In this document: positions 36,234 to 45,942 of the stretch, piece by piece
Layout: the number at the start of each line of letters is the position of its first letter
Numbering within the stretch: the stretch's first letter is position 1
DNA from: Arenibacter certesii DSM 19833
Lineage (GTDB): Bacteria; Bacteroidota; Bacteroidia; Flavobacteriales; Flavobacteriaceae
DNA: 64,000 nt
Direction: 5' to 3'
NCBI RefSeq assembly: GCF_000429545.1
Contig: NZ_KE386914.1
Location: 93,007 to 157,006 of the forward strand
Translations under genes and position numbers: made by a program
Notes under the pieces: generated by a model
Databases searched by the model: none
Told to the model about the DNA's origin: nothing
What the model saw: the letters and a program-made list of their open reading frames with translations, nothing else

Positions 36234-38006
36234 TCACCAACCTGGATTTTGCTTTAAATTTGGGTTCATAAGAATATCTTCTTCGGGAATCGGGTAATAG
36301 TATCTTTTTTGATCCCAAATCCTGGGAACATTATCCAACCAAGTCAATTCTCCACTTGTTCCATTCGACAAACGTTGAGGATTAGGTTCGTTATTTATTG
36401 TAGGCCCAACAGCAACAAATTCGTAGGATACGTCAGGCAAAGGATTTGGCACTTCCAGAACAAAAATAACATCATCAATACCATCATCATTTAAATCCAT
36501 TGGTTCGTTCAATGCTGGGACATAGAACCCTCTCCAGTTAATTTTCATCAAATCACCTCTATCCCATCGCCTCAAATCATCAAACCTAAACCCTTCCATA
36601 ACCAGTTCAATTCCTCTTTCCCTTCTAACCTCCAATAAAACGGGGTCATTCAAATCAGGGAAATAATTTGATTTTAAATATTCATCTACCTGGGTCGGCA
36701 ATTGACTTATGCCATTTTCAATACCTGCACGTCCTCTCAATGCTCCAATTGTTAGGGCCCAATCAGCATCATTTAGAGTTCCGAGTTCCGCCTTAGCTTC
36801 AGCATAATTTAGGAGTACTTCTGCATATCGAAGTATGGAAACAGAATTATCATTGTAGTCCCTTAGATCATAATAATTATCATCTAAAACCCATTTTATA
36901 GGTTGATAGCCGGTGAGAACATATTGAAAAGTTGGTGGGGCTGGAACAACTCTGTCCCCGTTGGTTCTTGTGTAATCGCCAAGTCTTATAGTTTGCTTTA
37001 GCCTTAAGTCTCGATTTTTAACTTCTTCCTTAAAAATCGTAGTTTCAAAGTCAGGACTAGAAGTGAAAGGTGTTCCATCCAAATTAAGATAAGTATTGAT
37101 AAATTGTCTTGACAAACTAGATTTAACGCCATAAGTGGGACTAGTATATTTCCAATTGGCACCATGCAATACACCCAACTCCTGGTCCATTACCACAGCA
37201 AGCATTACTTCTGTATTTACAGGGCTTTTACTAATGAAGAGATTGCGGTAAGTTAAATCCGGTGTGCCAGAATAGTTTAAAGAGTATCCTGAATTCTCAA
37301 TAACCAGTTTTGCTGCAGATTCAGCTTCTTCCAACCAAAAATCGGCGCTTGCTTGTAGTTCAAGTTCAGAATGGTATTTCCGATAAGTACCTTCAAACAA
37401 ACAAATTCTGGATTTAATACCATAGGCTACCCATTTTGATATAGTACTACTGGTTGGGTCTACATTGGTTGTGATATTATTACAAGCATAATCTATATCG
37501 GCCAAAATAGAATCCATTACAATAGCTCTGGAATCTCTTTCTGCATACAAAAGATCATCATCACTTATCTCTGGTACTTCTCCTACCCATGGTACCTCTC
37601 CAAAACGCTTTAGTTTTTCAAAATAAAACATCGCTCTAAAAAATTTGGACAATCCATTATAGTGATTTCTAACAATAGGATCAATCTCCTCTGAGTTATT
37701 ATTTTCCAGAAAAAAATTAATATTTCTTAAATCCGACCAACTCCATCCTGAGCTCTGATTAGCCCCATAACTTTTTGTAAGAAATTGATCAATTGAATTT
37801 CGTGCAATATAATCAGACATGTCATCGCCCAAGTAAATGTCTTGTGCTGACGGTAATATATTATAAAATGAATTCGTATATAGCTGTAAACCTGCTTCAG
37901 TATTAAATACAGATTCTTTTGACACCTCAGCTTTAGGGAGCTCTTCCATTTCACAAGATGTAGAAATAAGAGCAATGAACGTTAACCATATAATTAAGTA
38001 TCTCAT
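36234..38006 (-). CDS. SusD/RagB family nutrient-binding lipoprotein (PUL 1)
   Basis: The 590-residue lipoprotein has its lipid-anchored Cys at 18 (LISTSCEMEELPK). SusD-family signatures are seen: the N-terminal SVFNTEAGLQLYTNSFYNIL, tetratricopeptide-like helices around RAMFYFEKLKRFGEVPWV, SILRYAEVLLNYAEAKAELG, and the C-terminal VRRERGIELVMEGFRFDDLRRW. It caps the SusC channel and binds glycan at the cell surface. It lies 19 bases after the SusC gene. The size is usual for the family. The glycan is unknown, but the sulfatase neighbours point to a sulfated one. Confidence 0.95.
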   Translation of the reverse strand: MRYLIIWLTFIALISTSCEMEELPKAEVSKESVFNTEAGLQLYTNSFYNILPSAQDIYLGDDMSDYIARNSIDQFLTKSYGANQSSGWSWSDLRNINFFLENNNSEEIDPIVRNHYNGLSKFFRAMFYFEKLKRFGEVPWVGEVPEISDDDLLYAERDSRAIVMDSILADIDYACNNITTNVDPTSSTISKWVAYGIKSRICLFEGTYRKYHSELELQASADFWLEEAESAAKLVIENSGYSLNYSGTPDLTYRNLFISKSPVNTEVMLAVVMDQELGVLHGANWKYTSPTYGVKSSLSRQFINTYLNLDGTPFTSSPDFETTIFKEEVKNRDLRLKQTIRLGDYTRTNGDRVVPAPPTFQYVLTGYQPIKWVLDDNYYDLRDYNDNSVSILRYAEVLLNYAEAKAELGTLNDADWALTIGALRGRAGIENGISQLPTQVDEYLKSNYFPDLNDPVLLEVRRERGIELVMEGFRFDDLRRWDRGDLMKINWRGFYVPALNEPMDLNDDGIDDVIFVLEVPNPLPDVSYEFVAVGPTINNEPNPQRLSNGTSGELTWLDNVPRIWDQKRYYYPIPEEDILMNPNLKQNPGW

Positions 38007-38025
38007 AGTCTTTTATTTTTTTTTG

Positions 38026-41000
38026 TTAGAATGTGGCAGAAATCCCAAATGAAATTGTTTTCAACATGGGATAATTTAGTGCATTTCCAGACCTACGTCC
38101 TTCACCTGAAGTTAAGTCAGGATCCGATCCACCAATATTTTCCACATCAAAATCTGTTGTTCTTTTATATAATGGTGACGTTGTCCATAGGTTTTCTCCA
38201 GAAACATAAAGTTTAACGTTAGATAAAAAAGAAAGGTTTTTCATGACACTTTCAGGTAGATTGCCTCCAATTTGAATGTTTTTCAATCTAAGGTATGCAA
38301 CGTTCATTATATAACGCGACTGTACAACAGAAAGTTCCCTTCCAGCTCCTTGTGCAATATATCCTCTATACCTCGGTAAAAATGCATTAGGATTACTTTC
38401 GGACCAAACATTGTCCTGATGCCACTTTGGCAACATATTATATGGCCTATTGTATTGTCCCCAGAATGAACTTGCCTCTCTATCTGGAAACCAATCCTGC
38501 TTCCCCACTCCCTGAAAGAATGCAGAGAAAAAGAAATTATTCCAATCTGCGCCTAGGTTAAACCCGTAAGTAAATCTAGGACTGGAATTCCCTACAACTT
38601 TGAGATCGCCAGGATCACTTATCCTATTTTGACCAATATCTACCTTGCCATCCCCATCCAAATCTGCGAATTTTATATCCCCAGGTAACCAAATATTATT
38701 AGATGAAACTTTAATATATGACTGGTCTGCATGGGCATCAATTTCCGCTTCACTTTGAAATAACCCTTCCGTTTCAAAACCCCAAATTTCACCTAACCTC
38801 ATACCTTCATAGTAATTGGATAACAGTTTCTCTGGATTATTAAATTTTGTAATTACCGATTTGTTGTCAGCCAAAATAAAACGAAGATCATAGTTAAAAG
38901 GTTTGCTGGCTAAATCAAATTGATTTCTCCAACTCATTGAAAGTTCCCAACCATTTGTTTTCATATCAGCATAATTCCCTTTTGGCACAGTAGCTCCAAA
39001 AATAGCTGGTACAGGCAAACCGGTAGTATACATATCTTTAGTTAACCGTTGATAAATATCTGCAGTTACATTTAACTTATTTGAAGCAAAACTTAAATCA
39101 ACACCAAAGTTTGTTGTTGTTGCAGTTTCCCAGGTTAACCCCAGTGGTATAATGTTGGGCTGAGAAGTGTAAGCAGGCCTTGTTCCATTGATTATCCTTC
39201 CCAATTGAGATATGTTAAACAATTCCATGTAAGAATAGGGAGAAACATTCCCATTCCCCAATGAACCATACGAAGCCCTCAATTTAAAATTGGATACTAT
39301 ATCTCTATCAATATTCCAAAAGGATTCATTCGATAAAATATATCCAACAGAAATAGATGGAAAAAAAGCAGTTTGTTGATCCGAAGGAAATTTCGAAGAA
39401 GCATCGAGTCTTCCATTTAATTCTAACAGATACTTGTCTTTAAAGCTATAATTGACTCTATAAAATTGACCGGCAACGCGCCATTTATCAAAGCCCCCAT
39501 CAACGTTAATATTTTCACCAATAGTTAACGCAATATTTTCTGCATCTTCAAATAAGATACCATTTCTAGATCCCGTAAAAGACTCGTAGGCTCTTTCTTC
39601 ATAATTAAATCCAGTCATTATTTTAAAATAATGATTCTCATTAAATGTGGTTTCATACTCTCCATAAATGTTTGATGCAATATAATTTGTCTCAGCACTA
39701 ATTCTTCTGATATCATTCGTTGTTGTACCAACATAATTTACGACACCCTCTTGCCGGCTAAATGGCACTTGAACCCGTCTACGAAATGATGATCGATTAT
39801 CCATAGAGAACGTAAAATCCCCTCGAATTCTCAATTTATCATCAAGAAATTTCGCGGTTAAACCAGTCGTGTTTTTGATGAGAGCTCTTTTTGTGTCTTC
39901 TCCGTTTTTCCCATACCACATATCACCTACAGCATAAGACCCTGCATGGGTTAATGTTCCGTCTGGATTAAACATGGGAGAGGTAGGATGTCCTTCATCC
40001 GCAATATTTCTCCATATACCACCACCTTCTCCAACGTTTAACGGCTGGTGGTATTTTTGAACCGAATATTCCGTATTATTATCTAAACTGAACCAGTCAG
40101 TAATTTTTATTTCCCCTTTAGCTCTAAAGTTATACATTGAATAATCATCAGAATTATATCTGAATAATCCTTCTTGATTATTGTACCTTCCAGATATATA
40201 ATAGCTAATCTTATCGTTGCTCCCAGAGACAGAAATATTTTGATCAATAGATGTTAATATATCTTTATACAACAATCCATACCAATCTGTACTAGCGTAG
40301 TAGATATAGTTACCGTCACCATCTATTTCATAATCGGGAAGGTTAGGATTTTCGGAACGTCTTTTTAATTCCTCTAGGTAAGCTAATGAAAAACTTTGTG
40401 TTTTATTGATAGAAGAAGGAATTCTACTGTAGTCGTTCCAAGCATTATATGCTTCATTAAAATTCTTAGCAAATGTATAACCGTCAGTTACAAAATCAGG
40501 CACTGTTGTTGGCGATTTAAAACCGGAGTTTAAAGTGTAATTTATAGTTATTTTATCTTTTTTAGGAGTCTTAGTGGTAATCAATACAACACCAAAAGTT
40601 CCTCTTGCACCGTATACTGCAGCTGAAGCGGCATCCTTTAAAACCGAAATGCTTTCTATATCATTGGGATTAAGTAGACTGGGATCCCCCTCAACCCCAT
40701 CAATCAAGACGAGAGCGGACCCTCCCTGCCCAATGGAAGACGCTCCACGTACATTAAAACTTGCGGAACGACCTGGCTTTCCATCTGCAAGATTTATATT
40801 CAAGTTGGGAACAACGCCCTGCAATGCTTGAGTAACATTATTTATTGGACGATTCTCTATTACTTCAGAGCCTACCTGACTCACGGCACCTGTTAAATTA
40901 ACTTTTCGTTGCGTACCATATCCCACCACAATCACCTCATCCAATCCAGCAGCACTTTCCTCCAATACAATATTAACATTGGTTTGTCCATTCACAGGTA

Positions 41001-41595
41001 TTTCTTTAGTGGCAAAACCTACATAGGAAACGACAAGGGTTGCAGTGCCACTCTCAACACTTATAGTAAAGTTACCATCAAAATCTGCGGTCACCCCGTT
41101 GGTTGTCCCTTTTTCAACCACATTGGCCCCTGGCAGCGGAGTTCCAGTATCATCTTGTATAGTTCCATTAATGGCGAATTGTTGTATTAATTCCCCAACT
41201 GGAACACTTTTATCCATTTTTATGATATTTTCAATTTGTTTGGTAAGCACAATTTGCCGATTGTCCATCACCTCATACTTAATAGGTGTTCCCTTAAAAA
41301 GTTGATCAAGGATATCATAGATATTCACTTTGTTAACATGTAAGGAAACTGTTCTTTTAAGATCTATTTCTTTGTTTTTGTACAAAAACCTAAATTCACT
41401 CTTCTTTTCAATTTCCTTAAAGACATCCGCGATACTTACTTGATCGTGATTTATGGAAATTTTGGTGTTCTGTGAATAAAAATTCGCTTGGATCTTAAAA
41501 AGTGAAACTAGTAGCAATAACGCGGTCAGTTTCATTTTGAGAGTCATTTTTAAAGGAATGGACTTGAGCCATCCCTTAAAGCACATATTTTTCAT
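38026..41595 (-). CDS. SusC/RagA family TonB-linked outer membrane transporter with STN domain (PUL 1)
   Basis: The 1189-residue protein has an N-terminal signal and an STN (secretin/TonB short N-terminal) domain, about residues 45-120 (ISINHDQVSIADVFKEIEKK). A carboxypeptidase-regulatory-like domain follows (ANVVEKGTTNGVTADFDGNF), then the plug with LDEVIVVGYGTQRKVNLTG and IESISVLKDAASAAVYGARG, and a beta-barrel ending in aromatic ISFGISATF. The STN domain fits signalling to the FecR gene just upstream (141-base gap), so uptake and gene induction are probably coupled. SusD follows. It imports oligosaccharides using TonB energy. Confidence 0.96.
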   Translation of the reverse strand: MKNMCFKGWLKSIPLKMTLKMKLTALLLLVSLFKIQANFYSQNTKISINHDQVSIADVFKEIEKKSEFRFLYKNKEIDLKRTVSLHVNKVNIYDILDQLFKGTPIKYEVMDNRQIVLTKQIENIIKMDKSVPVGELIQQFAINGTIQDDTGTPLPGANVVEKGTTNGVTADFDGNFTISVESGTATLVVSYVGFATKEIPVNGQTNVNIVLEESAAGLDEVIVVGYGTQRKVNLTGAVSQVGSEVIENRPINNVTQALQGVVPNLNINLADGKPGRSASFNVRGASSIGQGGSALVLIDGVEGDPSLLNPNDIESISVLKDAASAAVYGARGTFGVVLITTKTPKKDKITINYTLNSGFKSPTTVPDFVTDGYTFAKNFNEAYNAWNDYSRIPSSINKTQSFSLAYLEELKRRSENPNLPDYEIDGDGNYIYYASTDWYGLLYKDILTSIDQNISVSGSNDKISYYISGRYNNQEGLFRYNSDDYSMYNFRAKGEIKITDWFSLDNNTEYSVQKYHQPLNVGEGGGIWRNIADEGHPTSPMFNPDGTLTHAGSYAVGDMWYGKNGEDTKRALIKNTTGLTAKFLDDKLRIRGDFTFSMDNRSSFRRRVQVPFSRQEGVVNYVGTTTNDIRRISAETNYIASNIYGEYETTFNENHYFKIMTGFNYEERAYESFTGSRNGILFEDAENIALTIGENINVDGGFDKWRVAGQFYRVNYSFKDKYLLELNGRLDASSKFPSDQQTAFFPSISVGYILSNESFWNIDRDIVSNFKLRASYGSLGNGNVSPYSYMELFNISQLGRIINGTRPAYTSQPNIIPLGLTWETATTTNFGVDLSFASNKLNVTADIYQRLTKDMYTTGLPVPAIFGATVPKGNYADMKTNGWELSMSWRNQFDLASKPFNYDLRFILADNKSVITKFNNPEKLLSNYYEGMRLGEIWGFETEGLFQSEAEIDAHADQSYIKVSSNNIWLPGDIKFADLDGDGKVDIGQNRISDPGDLKVVGNSSPRFTYGFNLGADWNNFFFSAFFQGVGKQDWFPDREASSFWGQYNRPYNMLPKWHQDNVWSESNPNAFLPRYRGYIAQGAGRELSVVQSRYIMNVAYLRLKNIQIGGNLPESVMKNLSFLSNVKLYVSGENLWTTSPLYKRTTDFDVENIGGSDPDLTSGEGRRSGNALNYPMLKTISFGISATF

Positions 41596-41737
41596 ATTTC
41601 TGGTCGGTTAATCGGTTTAACAAAAATTTACGTTACATCACATTAGCTCAATTTAAGAGATGGTGGAATATGCCCCATTTTATGTGACAAAACAAATCCT
41701 GGTTTTAAATTTTGATTTTTTACTTCATTGGCTCGTT

Positions 41738-42889
41738 TTAATTTATAGTGATTGTTCTGTTTTTATCAATTAAATAGTTGTTAAGGCTATTTTTTGAAAT
41801 ATAGGCCATAACTTGCTCAATACTTTCGAGTTCTATATTAAAAGTGGCTGTGAAAATTTCATCATCTAAAGCCCGGTTATTATTTATTATTTTACAATTA
41901 TAACTCCGCTCTAATTTTTTAATAATATCCTTAAAAGCTACTCCCCTAAAAATTAATTGGTCTTTCATCCAAGCAGTAGTCATCGAAATATCAGCTTCCG
42001 CAATTGTAATACTTTCATTTTTCTTATTAAAAATGGCTACCTGCTCCGGCAGAAGAAGTGTTGCTGAATTATTCTTGGATTGTTTTGAAAATAGTTCAAC
42101 AGACCCCTCCACCAATACAGTGTGCATATTTTGATCCTCTATATAAGCCGAAACATTAAATTGAGTTCCCAATACCCTAACCTTCACATTGTTTGCATTT
42201 ACAATAAAAGGGTCTTTGTTTTTTGCAACATCAAAAAATGCCTCCCCTGACAGAAAAACGGTGCGATTCTCACCATGAATAAAATTTACAGGAAATTTCA
42301 TACCGGATCCAGCGTTTAAAAATACCCTTGTACCATCAGAAAGAATTACTTGAAATTTTTTACCATATGGTACTTTAAGGGTGTTGTAAACCAATTCAGA
42401 TAATTTAGTATCTGTATATTGGATTCCATGTTGAACTTGTTTCCCAATAACTTCTCCATTTTCCGAGACAATATCTTTAATTTCTTCCTCCTTTAAGATT
42501 ACTGAACGCCCATTCTCCATTTGCAAGGTTATGGTTTGCTCATTATTAAAGGGCTCAGAAATGGAGGCGGCATGCTTCTCTCTTATAAAGATTAATAGCA
42601 CACCTACTAATACAACTAATATGGCTGCATATCTAGAGACCCTAAATATTCTTCTCCTAGCATAAGATTTCTTATCCTTTCTAATTATTTCTTGTACGTG
42701 TTTATTAACATTTTCACTATCATAATCACCTAACTTATAATATACTGAGTAATTAATTTTCGAAAAGTCCTTAAAAACATCGGTGTTTCCTGGCTGCTCC
42801 AGCCACGAAATTAGCTCATCCAGCTCCTCTTCCTTTAGAGAATGGCTAAGGTACTTCACTATTAGGTTATCGATATAATTGGACTTCAT
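41738..42889 (-). CDS. FecR-type anti-sigma factor (PUL 1)
   Basis: The 383-residue protein has an N-terminal cytoplasmic domain (LSHSLKEEELDELISWLEQP), one membrane helix (about residues 87-103), then a periplasmic FecR domain (TLKVPYGKKFQVILSDGTRV, VFLSGEAFFDV, VRVLGTQFNVSAY). The C-terminal part is DUF4974-like (FRGVAFKDIIKKLERSYNC). It is expected to hold or activate the ECF sigma factor encoded divergently (42987) and to receive the signal from the STN domain of SusC. The gap to SusC is 141 bases, where a separate promoter may lie. Confidence 0.94.
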   Translation of the reverse strand: MKSNYIDNLIVKYLSHSLKEEELDELISWLEQPGNTDVFKDFSKINYSVYYKLGDYDSENVNKHVQEIIRKDKKSYARRRIFRVSRYAAILVVLVGVLLIFIREKHAASISEPFNNEQTITLQMENGRSVILKEEEIKDIVSENGEVIGKQVQHGIQYTDTKLSELVYNTLKVPYGKKFQVILSDGTRVFLNAGSGMKFPVNFIHGENRTVFLSGEAFFDVAKNKDPFIVNANNVKVRVLGTQFNVSAYIEDQNMHTVLVEGSVELFSKQSKNNSATLLLPEQVAIFNKKNESITIAEADISMTTAWMKDQLIFRGVAFKDIIKKLERSYNCKIINNNRALDDEIFTATFNIELESIEQVMAYISKNSLNNYLIDKNRTITIN

Positions 42890-42986
42890 AGCTTATCAAT
42901 TCTACACATAATACGTAACCAATTTACTAGTCCCCTATTATTTATCAAAAAATATTATCATATTTGAATAGACACTCATAAAATGT

Positions 42987-43601
42987 ATGGATAGTAAGTT
43001 GAATTTCAAAAACAATTCAGTTTTGATAGAGCAGCTAGAAAAGGGCAATGAACAGGCATTTGCTTATTTGGTAAAAGCCTATAACCATAAGTTATGTGTA
43101 TACGCCAACAGTTTGGTGAATAACCCAGCAAAATCGCAAGATATAGTACAGAATGTATTTGTTAAAATTTGGAAGAATAGAAAAAAACTAATAAAAAGTT
43201 TTTCAATCAAGGGCTATATGTACCGCGCCGTTCATAATGAATTTATTGATCAATATAGAAGTACCAAATCCTTATTGGCCATAGAAGAATTATATATGGA
43301 TACCATTCTGCAATATGAAATGGAAACTGAAATGGAAAAGACTGAAAAATTAATGAATCTTGTTATGGCGGCTATAAATGATCTTCCTCCCAAATGTAGA
43401 CAGATATTTCTTCTAAGTAAACAAGAAGGCTTGGATAATATTGAAATTGCCGAGTACTTGGCCATATCGCGTAAGACGGTCGAGAATCAAATAACAAGAG
43501 CTTTCAGAATTCTAAGGGAAAAATTAGGAAAGAAGTATGAACTGGTCATATTGATCGTCTTTGGATTAGATAATAAAAACTTAACTAAACGACTTCAATG
43601 A
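42987..43601 (+). CDS. ECF RNA polymerase sigma factor (PUL 1)
   Basis: The 204-residue ECF sigma factor shows region 2 in AYLVKAYNHKLCVYA...DIVQNVFVKIWKNRKKL and region 4 in LPPKCRQIFLLSKQEGLDNI followed by the helix-turn-helix AEYLAISRKTVENQITRAFR. The fold is of the Bacteroidota PUL type. It is divergent from FecR (97-base shared upstream gap), the standard arrangement. It should direct transcription of the SusC/SusD operon when the cognate glycan binds. The C-terminus ends with a hydrophobic VILIVFGLDN, common in this subgroup. Confidence 0.93.
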   Translation: MDSKLNFKNNSVLIEQLEKGNEQAFAYLVKAYNHKLCVYANSLVNNPAKSQDIVQNVFVKIWKNRKKLIKSFSIKGYMYRAVHNEFIDQYRSTKSLLAIEELYMDTILQYEMETEMEKTEKLMNLVMAAINDLPPKCRQIFLLSKQEGLDNIEIAEYLAISRKTVENQITRAFRILREKLGKKYELVILIVFGLDNKNLTKRLQ

Positions 43602-43685
43602 ATAATATCCAAATATTGAAAACCCTGAAATACACTATCCCGTAAACCGTTTAAGTTAGATTATAATAAAAACATCTGACTGAGG

Positions 43686-44085
43686 TCATGTATTCTTTTT
43701 TGCCAACTGTGTATCTTTAGCATAATCCACTTCTTTTGGCTTTGGCCCATATTTATTTTCTCCGGGAGTGCCCTCAGTTATAACAGGAGGCATTAACATA
43801 GCTGACGCAATAAATGAATTGACGGAGATGAACAACATATAACAGCGTATACCTAAATCCATCAGTATATTTACTCAATTTTGGTATAAATAAGGCCAGC
43901 ATATAAAATATTAAAAATGACCCGTAGCCGACAGCATACCCCATACTCAATAGTATCTAAGGTAGTTTTAATGCTAAGTATATAATTATAATATTAAAAT
44001 AAACAAATATCCAAAAGTTAATTCTTCTTGCTCTACCATTGAAGTCATCATACTGTTTCCATCCGTTTTTTAGAGTACATCCCGA
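43686..44085 (-). pseudogene. Decayed DUF805 family membrane protein gene
   Basis: Translation of the minus strand gives the DUF805 N-terminal signature (WKQYDDFNGRARRINFWIF). An in-frame TAG follows near 43959, then a hydrophobic piece MGYAVGYGSFLIFYML. After a frame change comes the C-terminal signature GTPGENKYGPKPKE ending at a TGA (43688-43686). DUF805 proteins are small inner-membrane proteins of unknown function, about 110-130 residues, which matches the length of the remnant. The stop and the frame change show it is not functional. Confidence 0.7.
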
Positions 44086-44358
44086 ACGTAATTTCTTTTA
44101 ATTGTATCAGAATAACTATGAATAAACAATTTTGAGAATATCACGTTTTTTAACCGATTCTGATTAAAATGATGATTATATTAAACAAATTAATTATTAT
44201 ATAAGTAGGGTTGATTAAATGTTACAATAAAATAGAGATCTTACGCTACAACAATACGCAACAGCTATAATAATGCTAATTTTATAGTGTCAATTACTTC
44301 ATGGAAAGACCATAAAATCTTTTATGGAGATCAACACTATCAATCAAAAGGTTCAGTT

Positions 44359-44427
44359 CGGGCAATCCCGTCTGAACAAGCCGGGTAAACCCGTCTAAAT
44401 GAGTCGGGCAGGTCCTGGTGGGAGCAT
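44359..44427 (+). repeat. Tandem 23-bp repeat with internal hairpins upstream of pirin
   Basis: Units start at 44359, 44382 and 44405, an exact 23-base period. The first two share CGGG-N-AA-N-CCCGTCT-N-AA, each able to form a CGGG/CCCG hairpin; the third is degenerate and keeps only the first bases. Unit 1 can also pair TTCAG (44352-44356 region) with CTGAA. The block ends about 35 bases before the pirin start codon, so it lies in the leader or promoter. Confidence 0.6.
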
Positions 44428-44461
44428 TCAAATAACAATTAGTCAATTAAAAAATAACAAA

Positions 44462-45340
44462 ATGAAAACAAAAACGGTAGAACTAGTAGCTAGTCCAAGG
44501 CCGCCCCATTTTGTAGGGGACGGATTTAGGGTACATAATTTTATTCCAAGCGGATTCCGGATGGATATGGAGCGAATGAGCCCCTTTATTATGCTGGACT
44601 ACAATTCCAAATATACTTTTCCGCCTTCCAACACTCCTAAAGGGGTTGGTGTGCATCCCCATAAGGGTTTTGAAACGGTAACCATTGCGTATAAAGGCAG
44701 AGTAGCGCATCACGACAGTAGTGGTGGTGGTGGAATAATAGGGGAAGGCGATGTACAATGGATGACTGCCGCTAATGGGGTGCTACATAAGGAATACCAC
44801 GAAACCGAATGGAGTAAAAAGGGAGGCGAATTTCAGATGGTACAATTATGGGTAAACCTTCCCGCAAAGGACAAGAAAAGCGATCCAAAATACCAGGCCA
44901 TTAAATATGAAGACATCAATCGATATGAATTGAAAGATGGATCGGGTACTATTGAAGTCATCGCGGGTGAATATAAAGGCACAAAAGGGTCTGCTTCTAC
45001 CTTTACACCCGTACATATGTTTAATGCCAAACTGAACAACGGCGGAAAGGCAGATTTCCAATTTCCGGCCCATTACAATACAGCCTTGCTTGTTATAGAA
45101 GGAAGTATGGTAATCAACGGCAATGAAGAGGTGCCCACAGACCATTTAGCATTAATGGCAAACGACGGAGAAACTTTTGAAATTAAAGCGACAGAGAATG
45201 CCGTGGTGTTGGTGTTGAGCGGAGAACCGATTAATGAGCCCATTGCTGCACAGGGCCCCTTTGTAATGAATACCAGAGAAGAACTTATGGAGGCCTTTAA
45301 CGACTTCAATACCGGTAAGTTCGGTTATTTGGAAGATTAA
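44462..45340 (+). CDS. Pirin family protein
   Basis: The start is set at 44462 (MKTKTVELVASPRPPHFVGD); an in-frame ATG at 44399 would add 21 residues encoded by the repeat block, which is unlikely. The 292-residue bicupin protein has the N-terminal metal-site region HPHKGFETVTIAYKG with further His/Glu residues (RVAHHDSSGG, VLHKEYHE) and a C-terminal cupin (FPAHYNTALLVIEGS). Pirins bind iron and can show quercetinase activity or act as regulators; the bacterial role is not fixed. It is monocistronic, between the two PULs, with no evident link to either. Confidence 0.9.
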   Translation: MKTKTVELVASPRPPHFVGDGFRVHNFIPSGFRMDMERMSPFIMLDYNSKYTFPPSNTPKGVGVHPHKGFETVTIAYKGRVAHHDSSGGGGIIGEGDVQWMTAANGVLHKEYHETEWSKKGGEFQMVQLWVNLPAKDKKSDPKYQAIKYEDINRYELKDGSGTIEVIAGEYKGTKGSASTFTPVHMFNAKLNNGGKADFQFPAHYNTALLVIEGSMVINGNEEVPTDHLALMANDGETFEIKATENAVVLVLSGEPINEPIAAQGPFVMNTREELMEAFNDFNTGKFGYLED

Positions 45341-45405
45341 ATAGTAGGTTCGAAAGAAACCTTTCTTAAAATAGTATTTTTTTTATACTTAACCGCAAAA
45401 TCATT

Positions 45406-45430
45406 TGCCACGACGTTTTGTGCCGTGGCA
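45406..45430. repeat. Dispersed 25-bp palindromic repeat, copy 1
   Basis: TGCCACG, an 11-base loop, then CGTGGCA. The same arms and loop length occur at 62668-62692. It follows the pirin gene by 65 bases and may also serve as its terminator, although no T-run follows. Confidence 0.6.
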
Positions 45431-45771
45431 TTTGTGTTTGTACCTAGTTTCAATGCATGAATGTACATCCCTGATATGGGATGACCACTTAAAAATAATC
45501 AGTTGTACTCCATTAACACTGAGTTCCATGAACATAAACAGTAATCAATTTGAGTGGGCGGTAAAGGAGGTGGGATTTCTCAATCGTTGCGAAAAGCAAC
45601 TTATGTCGAAATGCCGATTTTCAGTAATCGGTGGTCAGTTGAAGCTAATAGCACTATACTATTAGTTATGAAGCGATTAAAATTATATTAGCAATGATCT
45701 ATTCCCTCTTTTGCTCTCAAATAAGGAATATACTTCCGGTTTTGTTTTCCTGATCCGCAGAGAACCTTAAT

Positions 45772-45795
45772 GTAAATGCCACGGTTTGCATTTAC
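45772..45795. repeat. 8-bp inverted repeat
   Basis: GTAAATGC (45772-45779) pairs with GCATTTAC (45788-45795) around loop CACGGTTT. It is part of the repeat-rich gap; its role is unknown. Confidence 0.5.
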
Positions 45796-45822
45796 GTGAA
45801 GAGGCCAGCTGATGCGCTAGAG

Positions 45823-45880
45823 GAATCCCGAAGCTTCGAGACCGAGATTCAACTTTTTATTTTTTTATAAAAGCGTGGCG
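45823..45880 (-). repeat. Dispersed repeat (GAATCTCGGTC element), copy 1
   Basis: Read on the minus strand it shares TTGAATCTCGGTC, the preceding AAAATAAAAAG and the following CGGGATT with 58142-58194, about 45 of 53 positions by eye. The element contains CGAAGCTTCG, a perfect 10-base palindrome. Confidence 0.6.
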
Positions 45881-45942
45881 TTTTTGAAAACGTTGACTCA
45901 AAAAAATTCATTATCAGATTTCTATAGCGATTATTTGAAATA

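Larger units (their letters stand above)
43602..44461. other. Long non-coding stretch with a decayed DUF805 gene and a tandem repeat
   Basis: This 860-base gap lies between the sigma factor and the pirin gene. It contains a minus-strand DUF805 pseudogene (43686-44085), about 270 bases of AT-rich DNA without structure, and a 23-base-period repeat (44359-44427) just before pirin. Confidence 0.6.
45341..45942. other. Repeat-containing intergenic region
   Basis: This 602-base gap lies between the pirin gene and the convergent amidohydrolase gene. It holds a TGCCACG/CGTGGCA hairpin (45406-45430), a GTAAATGC/GCATTTAC hairpin (45772-45795) and one copy of a dispersed repeat (45823-45880). The 86-codon frame at 45405-45665 runs through repeat DNA and lacks protein character. 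Confidence 0.6.

Noticed and set aside
40574..41305. Several plus-strand frames inside SusC (also 54551-55762 in the second SusC)
   Set aside because: They are antisense shadows of strongly conserved SusC plug and STN regions.
44359..44427. CRISPR-like short array
   Set aside because: Units are adjacent without spacers, only two are well conserved, and there are no cas genes in the window.
45405..45665. 86-codon plus-strand frame after pirin
   Set aside because: It begins inside a palindromic repeat, is rich in Cys/Leu/Ser without domain pattern, and overlaps only non-coding repeat DNA.
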